Of a stretch of 64,000 nt of DNA, positions 1-12,373 are shown in pieces. How positions within the stretch are numbered: the stretch's first letter is position 1; every line of letters begins with the position of its first letter. The stretch lies in assembly GCA_037576195.1 (NCBI GenBank), contig CM075101.1, forward strand, positions 48,174,001-48,238,000, given 5' to 3'. The notes under the pieces are model-generated. The model ran no database searches. It saw nothing but the letters and a program-made list of their open reading frames with translations, and had not been told where the DNA came from. The DNA comes from Phytoseiulus persimilis (taxonomy: Eukaryota; Arthropoda; Arachnida; Mesostigmata; Phytoseiidae). Position numbers and translations under genes: made by a program.

Positions 1-3000
1 GTACTCGCTAGTGTCTTGCAGCGTCAATGAGTTTTTTTCCTTGATGGATAACTCACTTCATTTGAATAAGGAGAGAACAAAACATCGGACCGCATTGAAT
101 GGTGGGTCGTAGTGAGAGTGAATCGGCTCGGACTGAGTTTTAGTTGTCGGTCGATGGATACCTGATCAACCAGGAGTTGCGGATTCATGGCGTAGGAACT
201 TCTCGAGGAGGTTCGAATTCGGAGGGAAAGTAGGTGAACGAGTCACTCTGTCGAACGCACACAAAGCACACGCAGTTCCGCGGGCATTGTAGAGAGAAAC
301 ATGAAGCTTGTTTTGCTTCAACGGTTCGCCGACTCACACACAAACGCAATGCTTATTTTAGTAAGCGGTGAAAAGTATACTCCAAGCGCGGTCATAAAAA
401 GCGTTGAAGACCTATAAATATAACGCAGACGATTGACGAACTAGAGAAGCCACAAGCCCTCTCTATTTATCACCACTGCCATCTGTCGTCGTCCCGGATG
501 ATTTTCATACATCAGATCCGGTGTCCCGGAATTCGTCGCTTCTGTAGTATCAGCGAAAACAGGCCGGAAGGAGTTGTTCAGTAGTCTCCGAAATGTGCAT
601 TCGAGAAGCTTTCTCGATCTGATCGGATGTTTGCCTCTTTCGTTTGCGCGAGCGCATGTGGTGTGTGCTCACCTATTCGTCTTGTTGGTGACAAACGGGC
701 GCGGCTGCCCCGCCAGTAGAAGAGCAGGAGGCGCACAGTGACACATTGTTGTCACTTCAAATGAGATCAAGCCGCTCAGGGCACCCGGCTCTAATATTGT
801 TGTTTGTTCGGCGGGCACCTTCGATAAACGCGGATGCGGGGTCACTCGAGGATGGATGCTGCAGCCGTGGGACGATAAATATTGGACAATTTTCCGCAGA
901 ACTCTCATCCGGAACGAGCTCTCACCGACCAACGGTTCCATCTAAACGTACGCCTGATGCGGCGTTTCTGGCTCGGGTCACGGTGCTGACTACATGTTCT
1001 GGAGAAACTTCCACATCCGACTTCGCAAACTGCTCAGAAGGCGCTGTTGTGAAGGAGCTGGTGCTATTTTGCAACACTCGCTTAGAAAAAAAGGCAGACC
1101 AATGTCTGAATCTGTTGCCAGACATCTTCTCCGTACAACATGTAATGCCTCATCGGGAGATGGATGAACTCGCCTCGGTGCACCTTGCCTGACATTTCGA
1201 GATCATTTACTTCCGATTCACGGTCCGAGCAGTGCTACATTTTCTTTTGTGGCTGACAGTTGAAATTCCTCAAGCGTTTCGTCCCTCTTCTGACGAAAAC
1301 GGTGTTCGAGGCGGAGACGAACGCTCATTTCCGGGAGCCACGCCAGAACAAGGAATCTCTGAATGGCAACGAGGTCCCGATGCCTTTCAGCAGAGAGAGT
1401 TGCCAGAAGGAGTGAGCGACCGTAACCGCTGACACGCCGGCAACAGTGACAACAATAACAGCAACGACAACGGCGACAACCACAACCGCCGTGGGAGTAT
1501 TGAAATGTGTGTGCCGCACAAGATGTCGAGGAACACGCCAGAAGAGTTTCGAGCAAAGCTTCCCTAACACTGAGACCGACTGTTAAGCCGGCGATCCCTG
1601 CTTCCGGGCCCGCGACGCATGCGGGATAGCATTCGTTACTTGACATTGCTTAAATGCGAGTCATAAGCGAGCAAGAAGGCATAACAAAGGGAGCCCGCAA
1701 GTCTTTACTCCGAACACGCCGCAAAGAGTGAGCTCACTGAGGTAGAACCGTACGTTTCCGTCAGGAAGTCCGTGGCGAGCGGGAATCCTCATACGAATCG
1801 CACAGAATGTCGAGAAGGCGTTTGTTTCTCTCAATCTTCGAACAAAAAAAAACCGTGCGCGATCGGAAATCCTTGAAGATTCGCTCCCCCTCGGGTCATG
1901 GGTGGAAGTTCCACCTTTCCTTGTCTCCCGCACTCGTGTTGACCTCAACCTTGATTTCCTATGTCAACCCAAGGGTTGTTCTAAAAACAAATGTCGTGAA
2001 GTCCTGTCGAACATTCGACACGATTGGCATTGTTGTGACATTTCTAGGAGGTTGTTCACACCCCGGTGCTCGAACTCTGTTGGCCCTCCGCCGAACAGCG
2101 GATGAGCAGCCAATGAGCATACGGTGCGAGTGGTTCGTTAGAGAAGAGGCCGCCTGCCTGCAGCAGCCCACGAGTAGGCCGAACGTTTTCCAGAGGGGGC
2201 GGCACTCTGTTTGAAGCGAAGCGAAGCGAAGCGCGCTTTGTCTCTTCTCAACTTCACCGCATCACTTGTTTCTAAGAGAAATGCTTTTGTTCCTCCATTC
2301 AAGCGCTTGTCCGTATCTCTGCTGGCTCAGTGAATCGTTCGAAACTTCGAGTCGAAACGATCGGAACAACCCGGATCTTGGGCTGCCCATGGTCCCTCTT
2401 TTCCAGCAGAACACTCTCGAGGCGTTCGTCTGCCCGAGATAAATGCCTGCGGCAGCGGTTACAAAGTTGTAGGTTTTACCCGCGACATTGATGACGTTAT
2501 TCTGTAGATTGATCTATCTGAAAATCGTTCGGAAGGGAGTTTCGGGAAACAAGCTACAATTTGATTTCCGGGGTTTCACTGGAGATCTTCTCAAGAGAAC
2601 GCTTCAAGCTGTAGTTGGAATGTAAGAACGGCAGGCAAGGGACGACAAGCCGTCGACGCCTGCTAGAATAGGAAATCTATGCAAGTCCTGCGTTTTACCG
2701 AACGGTCCCAACCAACGTTGATTATAGCATGTTATACGCAGTTTCCCATTTAACTCTCAGCAAAGAATCCTTGGGAATGCAACGACGCTCGTCTTGGTCT
2801 AACCTCTCAGACTAGGACACGATGCGCCAGAATCACCCGAATGAACGAACGTAGCTTCGAGCGCATTCAAGTGCACGCATCTCATCTTATGATGGCCTCA
2901 TCTTTCCGACGAACAGAATCACATGCCGAGCAGCAGTCCAGACTTGGCGACCGATCGGAATCCATGGCGACATCAATAAAGATGTTAGCCAACTATTACA

Positions 3001-4646
3001 TCTTCATCACGGGAGAGAAACGATTCCCTGAACGAATCCCCGACAAGAAATTATCAATGAGCTCATGACTGCATCAATTAACTTGATGGTATCCAACGAA
3101 GAGCGATTGCGTCGCACTCCAGGGTGCCAACAAAAGCCGCAGACTTGGAGCGCATGAAGAAGGACGGCGCAGGCAGTTATACGAGTCCATCAGCGGAACG
3201 GTCTCACAAGCCTGAGCGGTCCGGACCTTTCAAGATAAATTCCACGGGAGCCCTTTTCTCAGGACGTTTTGAAGAATTCGGCCGGGGCACTTAGGACGCT
3301 GTAAATCTCAAAGCGGCATTTCCGTCATGGTTTTCACGCTTTCCGGAAAAAAAGAAGCTTCTGTCAATATAAACAATGCAAAACGACATGGGCCTCGAGA
3401 GAACTTTGGAATATTCCGGTCGGGAGTGGCGGCGAGGGAGATTCGGGAGCATCCCGAATATTCTCCGAATCCGGGAATCTCGATCAAGTTCAATTAGAGC
3501 GATTCAAGGACCAAAGTCGACGTTTACGCCGTCCGCGGTCCAGACGGACACGCGATCACGGATAATTGTTCGAGGCCTCCCGATGTTTCGCCAGCAGCCT
3601 CCGTTCGAGACGGCAACATTAGTTCCCGAAAAACGCAACTGAAACTTTTGTGAAACGACGAAAATAAGAAAACCGGGGCCTTTAAAAACATTGGAAACGA
3701 GCGTCGCTGTTGTTGGCCTAGTGCCAAATCTCGTTCCGCTACAAAATAGACGTTGCGTATTCTTCTGCGCTTCTGCTGCAGGAAATCCCGTGGTCTGGTT
3801 GGTGTCACTTCTGAGGAGAGATTCGTCCGTAGCAGAACATCATCGTCGACCTCGATTCCCGGATCACAATGTTCCCGAGCAACTCGAGTCCCATTTATCG
3901 ATATCTGCCCTCATCTTGCACAACGATTGAGCAGAGCCGGAAGGAATCCTTCCGGTTATTGAATCACTTTCTCGAAAAATGAGCCGCCGTTCTAACATGG
4001 GTATCGTTCTAGTCCCCCGTACACTGTTTCAGGCGGAGGCCGAGCCGTCACTCCAGGGCACGGCCTTGGGACCAAGACTTCCCACGCATAAAGCTACGCG
4101 GGCCTTGAACGAGATCCTATCCTTTTGTCGAGGAGTGTTTCCCTCTCTGGAACGTAAAACTTCGACGCATCCCCGGTTTCGTCCCGTGTTCATCGTGTTC
4201 GCATCTTTTTCCGGGGGAAAACGTCTTGGAATCGGCGTCGCACGCTCTCACAATGCCTCAACTCGGGGCAACGCGATCCCAACTGCTTTTGTTGCCTCAC
4301 GAGGGCGACATTCGATTCTGGCGAAGTCTGGAGAGCAGGAACCGGAACGCATGTGCCAGGGGATGTGATTGATCAACTGAGCGGGCTCGTCGCGTAGCCG
4401 ATCCGCGATACGAGAACGAGGAAGCTTCGCCCGGCTCTGTCCCCCTCGATGAGAGCAAGACGACTTGAGGTCTCTCGCCTCCGGCACTCCCTGGTACGCG
4501 ACATCCTCTCCAGAAGAGCCGGGTGATCGGGCACACGCCCAAAAATGGCGAGCCCCATGGTGGGACCCCACGTTCTGAGCATTCGCTAGTGCCCGCGTCG
4601 AACGATGATGAGATGAGCGCTGGAACAACATCAATTTTCGACTTAC
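1..4646. other. Unassigned 5' part of window, probably K2P intron and intergenic DNA
   Basis: No convincing coding exon was found on either strand. A K2P channel exon ends at 4647 with a GTAAGT donor, and the next exon should begin in phase 1 with the rest of the pore signature. I scanned the minus strand for an acceptor followed by Gly-Tyr/Trp/Phe-Gly and found none, so the next exon is probably further left, off the window. A short (GAAGC)n run lies near 2213-2233. A TATAAATA string at 413-420 (+) has no recognisable gene after it. Confidence 0.5.
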
Positions 4647-5294
4647 CGATAGTTGTGATGACGGTGATGCTGTACAGCAAGGCTCCCGAGAACGTCCATT
4701 GCTTGTCGTTCCCATCGTACCCGTTGTCACGAACAGCTTTCACTACTTCTTCCTCGTACCTATCGAAGACAATCGCACATAATCAATTAGAGCTCGGGAC
4801 GGGATTTGCTGCAGCAGCTCCAGGAGATTCAGACTACGGAGAGAAAGCACAAGGCTCTGTTGTTTATCTGGGGCATTTTGCGCGTGAGAGCCAGGGATCG
4901 AGTGCGGTCATCCCGATGGGAATTGGAAATCTCTGGGTGTCAGGATTGATTGCGATTCGAAAACGTACACTCTCAATCTGCTTTCAACGGCGCGTATCCA
5001 TCGGGTTCTTTCGAAAACATTGAGGCGTTCAGTGATGTTGAACACTTCATCGAGGTAATGAGTTCTAGACACGAGAAACTGTTGCCGGTTCGCTGTTTCC
5101 TTCTCGGCCTCGATAGATCTGAACAGGAACGCTCCACCGACGGCGTAGGCAACGACCAACACACAGAGTCCCAGCTGCGATAGGAGATGAGTCAAGAAGA
5201 CTTTCACGCATTGCCGGAATCTGGCGCCACGTGACTTCCCTTCGGCGACCCTGTTCTCCACCCGAAGAGACACTCCAGATTTGGCATCTTCCAT
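4647..5294 (-). CDS. Two-pore domain potassium channel (K2P), N-terminal part
   Basis: Two exons (5294-4969 and 4759-4647) encode the first half of a K2P leak channel of the plasma membrane. Exon 1 starts with ATG, followed by a short basic cytoplasmic N-terminus and a first membrane helix (LSQLGLCVLVVAYAVGGAFL) that runs into the typical RSIEAEKE stretch. The extracellular cap region has an N-glycosylation site (NIT). Exon 2 carries the P1 pore loop, WTFSGALLYSITVITTIG, ending in the TTIG selectivity-filter core. Splicing uses donor GTACGT at 4968 and acceptor AG at 4760; the joined frame reads through ESRLRV-YEEEVVKAV. The donor after TTIG is GTAAGT, in phase 1. The remaining helices and P2 were not found, so the gene is partial in this window. 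Family assignment is firm; the subfamily is not known. Confidence 0.85.
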
Positions 5295-8200
5295 GTCGGA
5301 GAGTTGAGGAACGGCGACCCAAACGGATGCGGAAGGGAAGTCGCTCAGCGACTTGCTATAGGTATCATTTCCGTCGATCGTGTGTTGTTGCTCATGGCTG
5401 AATAGCTGCTACACGCATGGGCGTACGACCGCGGCCCAACATTCGTGGGATTTTGCCTGCAATCAAGACAATTTCTCTTATACCACCTCGTCGTGACTAT
5501 CATCGCCTTGGCGGCTCGCAATTGCATCTACGGCTCGGCAACCTCCAAGCATTTGCTCCAATACATTTCGGTTTCCTGCAGACGGGATTCTGGGCGAGCG
5601 AATGATATGGGCGATGACCTCATCACCAGATGAGCGCCACTCATGAAAGCGGGCCAGGGCTTCGTGACTTGTGTTAAAAGCTTGAGGAACCAAACCGGAG
5701 AAACATTATTCGAATGAGGGATGACCTGATCGACTCGCGTGGTTATGTCGGAATAACATGTCAGTTCGCTCGAAACACTAGCCACAGCCTCGATGGACTT
5801 GCTGCCGACGATTCTTGAAAGTCGTAATGAAAGCGAACGCAGGGGTCAGTCTCCGGCTTCGCAGCATTGCTGCTCTGCGCTTCTCCTCACGGACACAGCG
5901 TTCAGGACGATTCAGGTCCCCAGCGAAACATGCAGCAGATCGAGTTGAACCATGCTGGGTCTCCGACTCATAATCCTGGCTCCGGGAGCCCGAAACAGGA
6001 GACGATGGGGTGATGAAGCAATCAATCATCGATCAACTGCTGATAATCGATATCCAGATCATCTCTTCTCGGTTCTTGCACCTTACGGATTAGAGTCTCC
6101 GCCGACCGAGCAGACGTTCCTCCCCTCCCAAACTTTCGCTCGTCGAGGTTGCGGGGTCGGGAAGTCGGAGCAAAATGAAAGGATGCGGAGCGCCTTGAAT
6201 ATTTGATACATTCCGAGCGAAGTTACAGGCTCCTGGAAACGTAGTTTGCCGAGATGTCATGCGTGTGCGCTGGTTTGTATGCGGCGCCCTTGATGATAGA
6301 AGAGCGACGAGTCCTCAATCGAGGTGGCTGGACTCCGATACGGAGGAAAGTTTGCGCTCTATTTCTGATCCTTTTGTCAACGGTTCTCCACTGAGACCGA
6401 TTACGTTGTGTCTTTCTTCATGGCGGCGGGGACTTCAGGCTGACCCGTCTTCAAATCAATGATTCGAACGATTCCTATCCGAGCAGAATCTTGGCTATGA
6501 CTGCCAGGCAAATAAACTGTTCGACGCCAAACTCACCCAATGACGTGATCGGAATGAGCTAAATCGAGATTGCGACGTATCGGTTCTCATGGAGAGTCGA
6601 AGAAAGCAAACTCTCGGGGAATTGTGAGACTCTTTCAGAAGACATCGTATACGATTGGCGCTTTCGACGACGTCTATTCCACGCCCTTATTCTCGGAAGA
6701 GTTCGCTCAGACACTTTCGAAATTTCGTTCTGATGCACTGAAGCCAACTCCCAGCCCCGATCCCAAGGATTACAGGAGTTTCACGAGCAAGGTCGAGCGA
6801 GAGCGAGCGACAGAAATAGTTAAAAACTATGAAATCGTGTCCCATAGTAGGAGCAGCTGCTGCGAGAGCCATCACGAATGCCGGTGCTCGTTAGATTCGG
6901 GCCGTCTCCAGCAGAAGTTCGATTTCTGACTCGAGATGAATATATTGACAATATGTGAGAATATTCCACCGTCGCAGACTGGGTTCTTCCGGTTCAACCC
7001 GCTAGAGACTCCTGATAGATCTCCCGATTATAATATCATCACAGATCGATCCTCTTCGAGCGTCCTCCGAGACATTCACGAATAGCCGCGTCGCGCAATG
7101 CGAGACATGGAGCGGTGGGAAAAGTTGACATCATTCGACAGTTGACATTTCAGGGTCCCACAATCGGGGCTTTGAGCAAGTTCGCATTTTATCGCCTCGA
7201 TACCAGACCCCACTTCAAAAGCAAGCAATCGAGCCGCGCTGAGTGGAGGGCGCCTGAACCGTCTAGTCCTCCGCTCTGCTGTTCCCATGTTGATCGAATG
7301 AGGCCTCAGGTTTTTCACTGGAAACATCCAGGCTTTCCTATTGTTCGGTATTCGACGGCTCTGAGCATTCAACCCATCGAACACGCAGTAGAAACTCAGC
7401 CGCTGAGAAGAGCGCCGTCGGAGTCCTCGGGAATAGATCGAACGGGATCCTGAATTTTACCGCTGTTGGAGCCTACGGAGATTCGTGAACGTGAAACGCG
7501 TCTTACTTCGTTAAGGATGTCGATAAGAACTCCTATCATGGACCGATGCGGCTCTTGCTGATTCACGCACTTAGAGCACTTTTGTTTGCAGTCACAAGGA
7601 TTTTGAGCGTGGAGTCAACTATAAAACAAACATGCACAATCCTACCACTAGACGAGGTTCCATACCACGGAACAAGCTTACTTTCGCCAATCAAATCTGA
7701 CTGTTTGCGATATCGCGCGGTCAGACTCCTAACTCTCCGAGCAGGGTTTTGGGCCCGTCATGGGAAGGGTCTTGGAAAGGGTTCGCTGGGAAAGAGTCAC
7801 AGGTTTGTGTTGGCCTGTGGAAACTGGGAATCTCGAAGGCTTGAAATTCCCCGGGTGAAAACTCGAGTTCCTTAACTGTTCTGAAAAGTTGAGCTCGATT
7901 CAACACAGACGATTTCCCGAGAAGACGATTGGTCGAGTTCATGATTCGCACCGGAGCTTCCCCTTACTAGTGCTTTGTACTGATTTTGAGTTCGATTCCG
8001 ATCAAGACTTTCAGGCTCAATCTACATTGTAATTTATGATTCGAAATTCGTAGAACTTCCCATTCGATCCTGCGAGAAGAAAACACGTCTGTAACAGCTA
8101 GAGAAAGACGTTGGACAAATCGGCCAGAACATATGCCATGCGGACAGGAAAACTGTCATCTGATTTGAGAGCCGCGATCTCAACATTTCGATGAGATGAG

Positions 8201-8996
8201 CGTTGAATTTCAGTGGGTGACGTCCTCGAACGAAGGTCAGGAGCCACCTTCCTCCGACGTACCGAGCCCGTCGGCACTCCGTAAGTCCGCCTGGAATCTG
8301 AGAGTGATGAGTCGCGAAGAATCGCCGGAAGGTACTCACGGAAAGTACACTCCGGCCATTGGTCCCCATGATCAGTATTCACAGCGTATACAGGGTCTTC
8401 CTCTCGCAACATATAGAATGATCTATCGTTCCCGGTCTCAACCTGATTCGCACACTCGCGAACTGTAAATGAGCCCACGGCTCCTCAGCTCCTTCATTCG
8501 GCCAAGCCTGGAAGATGTTGAGCTCCCTGTCTGATATTCAGTTCGTCTCAGTCAGCCGTTGTCGAGCTCTAGCGCGCTGATCCCAGTTGTCGCTTCGCTA
8601 TTTGGCTCCCTACGCGGTAATCTGCCAGTTCCGAACGATGGACGAGCCTGATCGAAAGTCGAATGAACCACACCGCATGAGAAAGTATTGGTTCTTGGCC
8701 GACTGTGCCATGTATCCCTGGGGGCGCGGGAGGAGATAGGGAGGATTTTGAATAGCACGAGAGCCAGAGGAGAGCGACAGCCTGACTAAATTAGAATTCC
8801 TTCGCTTGTCTCTTTCTTCGCTATCGTTACGCCCCACTCAGATGGATTTTCGCTCCGGATGGTTGTGTGAAAATCAGGAAATTTCTAGCATTATTCTCGT
8901 TAGGAAGTAGAGGAAACGCCTCCGATATCGATTCGATCTGTTCAGAATCGAGCTTTGAACAGGTGGCTCGCGGCGCAGGGGTCAATCAATTGTGAT
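5295..8996. other. Unassigned region
   Basis: I see no recognisable domain here. Several medium open frames exist. One is a minus frame at 8098-8478 whose first part ends at a good GTGAGT donor near 8336. Another is a plus frame at 6642-6830 that follows an AG acceptor with a pyrimidine run. Neither could be linked to neighbours with consistent phase, so none is called as a gene. Confidence 0.4.
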
Positions 8997-9171
8997 TAGG
9001 CATGAATTTCCGAGACTCGGAACTCGGAAAATAATTTCCGTTTCTCATGCCCAAGTCGGAAACTATTTCTCGAATGGTTTCGGTGGTCTGGCAAGGTCCG
9101 TTGATGATTGATTTCCGTTCCCGAGTCGTAAATAATTTTCCGAGTTCCGAGTCTCGGAAATTCATGCCTAG
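8997..9171. mobile_element. MITE with 40-bp terminal inverted repeats
   Basis: The ends are inverted copies of each other. The left arm begins TAGGCATGAATTTCCGAGAC and the right arm ends in its reverse complement, over about 40 bp with near-perfect match. The element is about 175 bp with no coding capacity. Directly flanking it are TTGTGAT at 8990-8996 and TTGTGAT at 9172-9178, which read as a 7-bp (perhaps 8-bp) target-site duplication. This is typical of a non-autonomous DNA transposon of hAT-like or related type. The superfamily is inferred only from the duplication length. Confidence 0.8.
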
Positions 9172-10508
9172 TTGTGATGGAGGTCCCCCACCATTGTCTG
9201 GGTCGGCTATATGATAGAAGGTATCGAGTTCAGTCGCGCCAGTAGAATCGATGAGGTGTTCTGTCCTGTCTAGGATGCACAGTGCCTGGGGAGGAAATCA
9301 GTCGTGTCGTGAAGCGGGAGAATCTGACTCCGCATGTTCCCATTCTGATCGCTTATCTGAATCAGCTTAAATTGCTTACTCACCTCGCGGTTCTTGATGC
9401 TTGTAGAGATTCCCAATGGTCGCGGGAAGCAGGTGTCCAAGTCAGTTTTCGCGACGAATTGCGTTGCACGCCACCACGTATCTGAAGTCATTAAGCCCGG
9501 TTTCATACCGCTGAAAGCCTAGTTTCTAGTCGGTGTGAAGGGCGATCCTGATTGAGCGACAAGTTGTTTTGCCTAGGCTTTTGATGACCTTGACGCTCCC
9601 CAGGTTATTCCTGCGGCGCTGGTATCATCTTCATCTCTCGTGAGACGGAGCAGCTCAATATACCAGAACAACGTCCGCGAATATCTTTGAAGGCCACAAT
9701 CACCAGCTATCCGTCTCATGTCAGACGTTCCTACCATGACCCGCATGCCAAGTGTCGAGATGTCAAGCGAAGATCACAGATTCTTCGGGGATAGAGCGTC
9801 CTCGAACTTCAGCAACGACTTTGGTTGCGGGCACAGCGGTCCCTCCAATAGCCCCCCAATCGACGCAGACGCGTCGAATATCTCTCTCTTTCTCCCCCTC
9901 TGGGAAATACTGTTGGGGTCGGAGACTAGGACGGCGCCTATCAGAACCGTCAGAACCGCGGATACTCTCTCCGACTCTGCCTTGCACGCAGCTCCCGACA
10001 CGGAGGCAGACAAAGTTACCCCCGGGTTGTCCAGATGGAACGAAATGAGTCTCCCTAAAGCCTCCAAGGAAACTCAAGTCAAGGCTCATAATTTCCTTGA
10101 GACGACATCTTTTCTTCTCTCGAGCTCAGAGCCACCGGAGACTCTGCTCTGGCCTCGCTGCATGGAGTACAACACCACCAAAGCCCCCCCCCCCTTCCCT
10201 GCCTCCAGAATGGGCGAAACCTACCAGCTACTTATGTTAGACAAGAACGAAGAGGCCGCGGTCGTGGTCCCGCCGCGGCCGACACCTAGAACGTTGAAGG
10301 TCGGACTTCTGTCTCCGCTGGAACGTATGCTTGGACCGATATCCATGTGACGCGGGCCGAATGTTTCGGCGAATCCGGCGACTTGACAGGACGTGGCGTT
10401 CTTCGCTGAGAAGATGGAATACGTTCGTCTCCGAGCTTCTCGTTGCGAGCACGAGTTCCCTTCGTAGCAAGGTAGGTCGTAGGTGAAAAAAAAACAAGGT
10501 AGGTAACC
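9172..10508. other. Unassigned region with overlapping long open frames
   Basis: A 210-codon open frame on the plus strand (9718-10350) overlaps two roughly 100-codon frames on the minus strand. None shows a recognisable domain, signal peptide with plausible start, or consistent splice structure. I cannot say which strand, if any, is coding. Confidence 0.35.
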
Positions 10509-11022
10509 GTCTCGGTTATTTGCTCGACAAAATCACGATAAGTGACGATTTCGTCCCTCAGGTCGTCTCCGCTAGATGCTCCATACCGGAGAAAAACTGT
10601 GCAGCGGCTGCGTGGCAGATGTGAAATGTCTAGTTCTAGGGTATCCGCTGCCTGGACCGGTCTCAAATGTATCAACCGAGAAGATTGCCAATCGAGCAAA
10701 GAGTCATTGGGCATGAGGCCTCCCTGCATACATGAGCTCATCGGGGCTGTTTTCTGACGCTCGTTGCTCGACTCTTATGCGACCGAACGGCTTACTATAA
10801 TCGAATCTGTCTCCTTGAAGAACTCGAGTGTCTTCCTTCGAGTCTCTTAATTGGGTGCCGAATCCCTTGGAAACCAGGTTTCGGGGAGGGCCCATACGGG
10901 ATGGGTGACGCATTCACGACAGAGCTGAAGCGGGATCCGCGAATGTTTGACATCCTCGGGAAGAGACTCGCCTGAAGAACAAGGATGATGGAACCGATCA
11001 ATAAAACTGCATCAGGACTCAT
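10509..11022 (-). CDS. Possible 5' exons of an unidentified secreted or membrane protein
   Basis: An ATG at 11022 opens a strong hydrophobic leader (MSPDAVLLIGSIILVLQ) ending at CAG followed by GCGAGT, a good GC-type donor at 10971. An AG acceptor at 10724 (TATGCAG) then opens a frame of about 70 codons in matching phase 0, GGLMPNDSLLDWQSSRLIHL onward, with a mixed polar/beta-like composition through TYRDFVEQITETV. The following donor is unclear and I could not extend the model. No family is recognised. The leader and phase agreement are what support it; it could still be chance. Confidence 0.35.
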
Positions 11023-12373
11023 AGGACCATAGTTCAGGAGAAGCGGACAGAAAGTGCAACCCTTCCGGGTTGAAGAGCTTCGCGATCGGTCAGGTGTCTC
11101 AGCGTGTTAGCTCGATTTCTGGCACGCTTGCTCAATCGCTCGGGATGACAGGAAGTTCCCGAGCAGTTCCTCTCCAAACACCGTTCTCCGGTCTTCCGTC
11201 AGAACCTCCGACAGTCAGCGGTGTGGAGATTCTTCACCAGATGTTGGTCGCCCAGAACACGTAGTTCGCTCGGGGGGCTATCGGGAGGTAGCGCTACTGC
11301 GCTCGCTAGTGAGAGACGCATCATCGCCGAACCGCAGAGACTATTTCAACAATGCAGATACTTCCAGATTGCTCCATCCAGGCCTTGATCGCCGCTTATT
11401 CTCCCAGATTCCTCTATGGGAAAAGACGGGGACGGAAGTATCGGGTCCAGATCGAACAGAACACACCGAATCCTTACATGTCGAGTTGCTTCGGAGAACC
11501 CCGGAGGGCCAAGTATTTCATCAATTACGAGAGTCCCAAAGCTAACGTCGCAGCAGAGGAACCAGAGACAACGGAGTCCTTCCCTTACGGCAGAGGATAT
11601 TCAACAGAGGCTGTTTAGATTCTCTAACGAATCGACTCATCAACAATCATCCCATGTCAGGCTCTTCCACGTTGGCCTAACGGATCTCGAAAGAGATTAC
11701 ATCCGTCATTCTGATGGTCTCAAAATGCTCGGCTCCCGATCCAGATGACAGGCGATCACCGTTCGGAGAGCACGCGTGTGTGAGATGCACGAAAGCGAGG
11801 CCTGCTTGAAACGATCCAAAATGATGGACGCCTGACCAGCAGACCAATTTTCAAGTGGTCAGGAAAGCTCTTCACCAAAACCAGCTGATATGGGGGTCAG
11901 GTGTAGCTTGAATCTCTTTGGATCTCGAAACTCTCTGGGAGCAAGGACATATGACTTGTCACGATGAATCGAAAGAATATGACCGACGGAGAGAATCGAG
12001 CCCATGTACGTGGTCCTGTCAATGCTTTTCCGAATGTGAGGTCGGGCAATTCGGATCAGCCGGAAGATTTCGTTGGTGGGAAATATTCTCCGCATCAAAA
12101 TGAAACTTTGAGTATGGGTCGGATTATGATAACAAGCTTTATTCCAGTCCTAGCTATTCAACTGACACGTGTTTTTCTAGGCTTCACACGCCTTCCTTTA
12201 GACGATGACGCTCCTACTCTCGCTTCTGCTCCCCATCTCGGCATCAGCTTCGACACAAAGATATCGGAGTCCGGGGCTGATCTCGGCGAAGCTCGGGTCG
12301 ATGTGATGCGGATGGTGACATCAAGATTGAATGTTCCCGTGGTACTTCGAACGACCGATGAGCTCCTGATAGC
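11023..12373. other. Intergenic region upstream and downstream of neighbouring genes
   Basis: This lies between the 3' end of the carboxypeptidase Q gene and the possible secreted-protein start. Several plus-strand frames of 60-137 codons are present (for example 11964-12377), without recognisable domains or splice support. Nothing confident is seen. Confidence 0.4.

Noticed and set aside
2213-2233. (GAAGC)n run as a regulatory or CRISPR-like array
   Set aside because: Only about four short units with no spacers. It is a simple microsatellite.
8098-8478. Minus-strand frame ending at a GTGAGT donor as part of a gene starting at 11022
   Set aside because: I could not chain it to the candidate exons at 10509-11022 with consistent phase, and no domain is recognised.
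9718-10350. 210-codon plus-strand frame
   Set aside because: No recognisable domain, no splice or promoter support, and overlapping open frames on the other strand. Not enough to call a gene.
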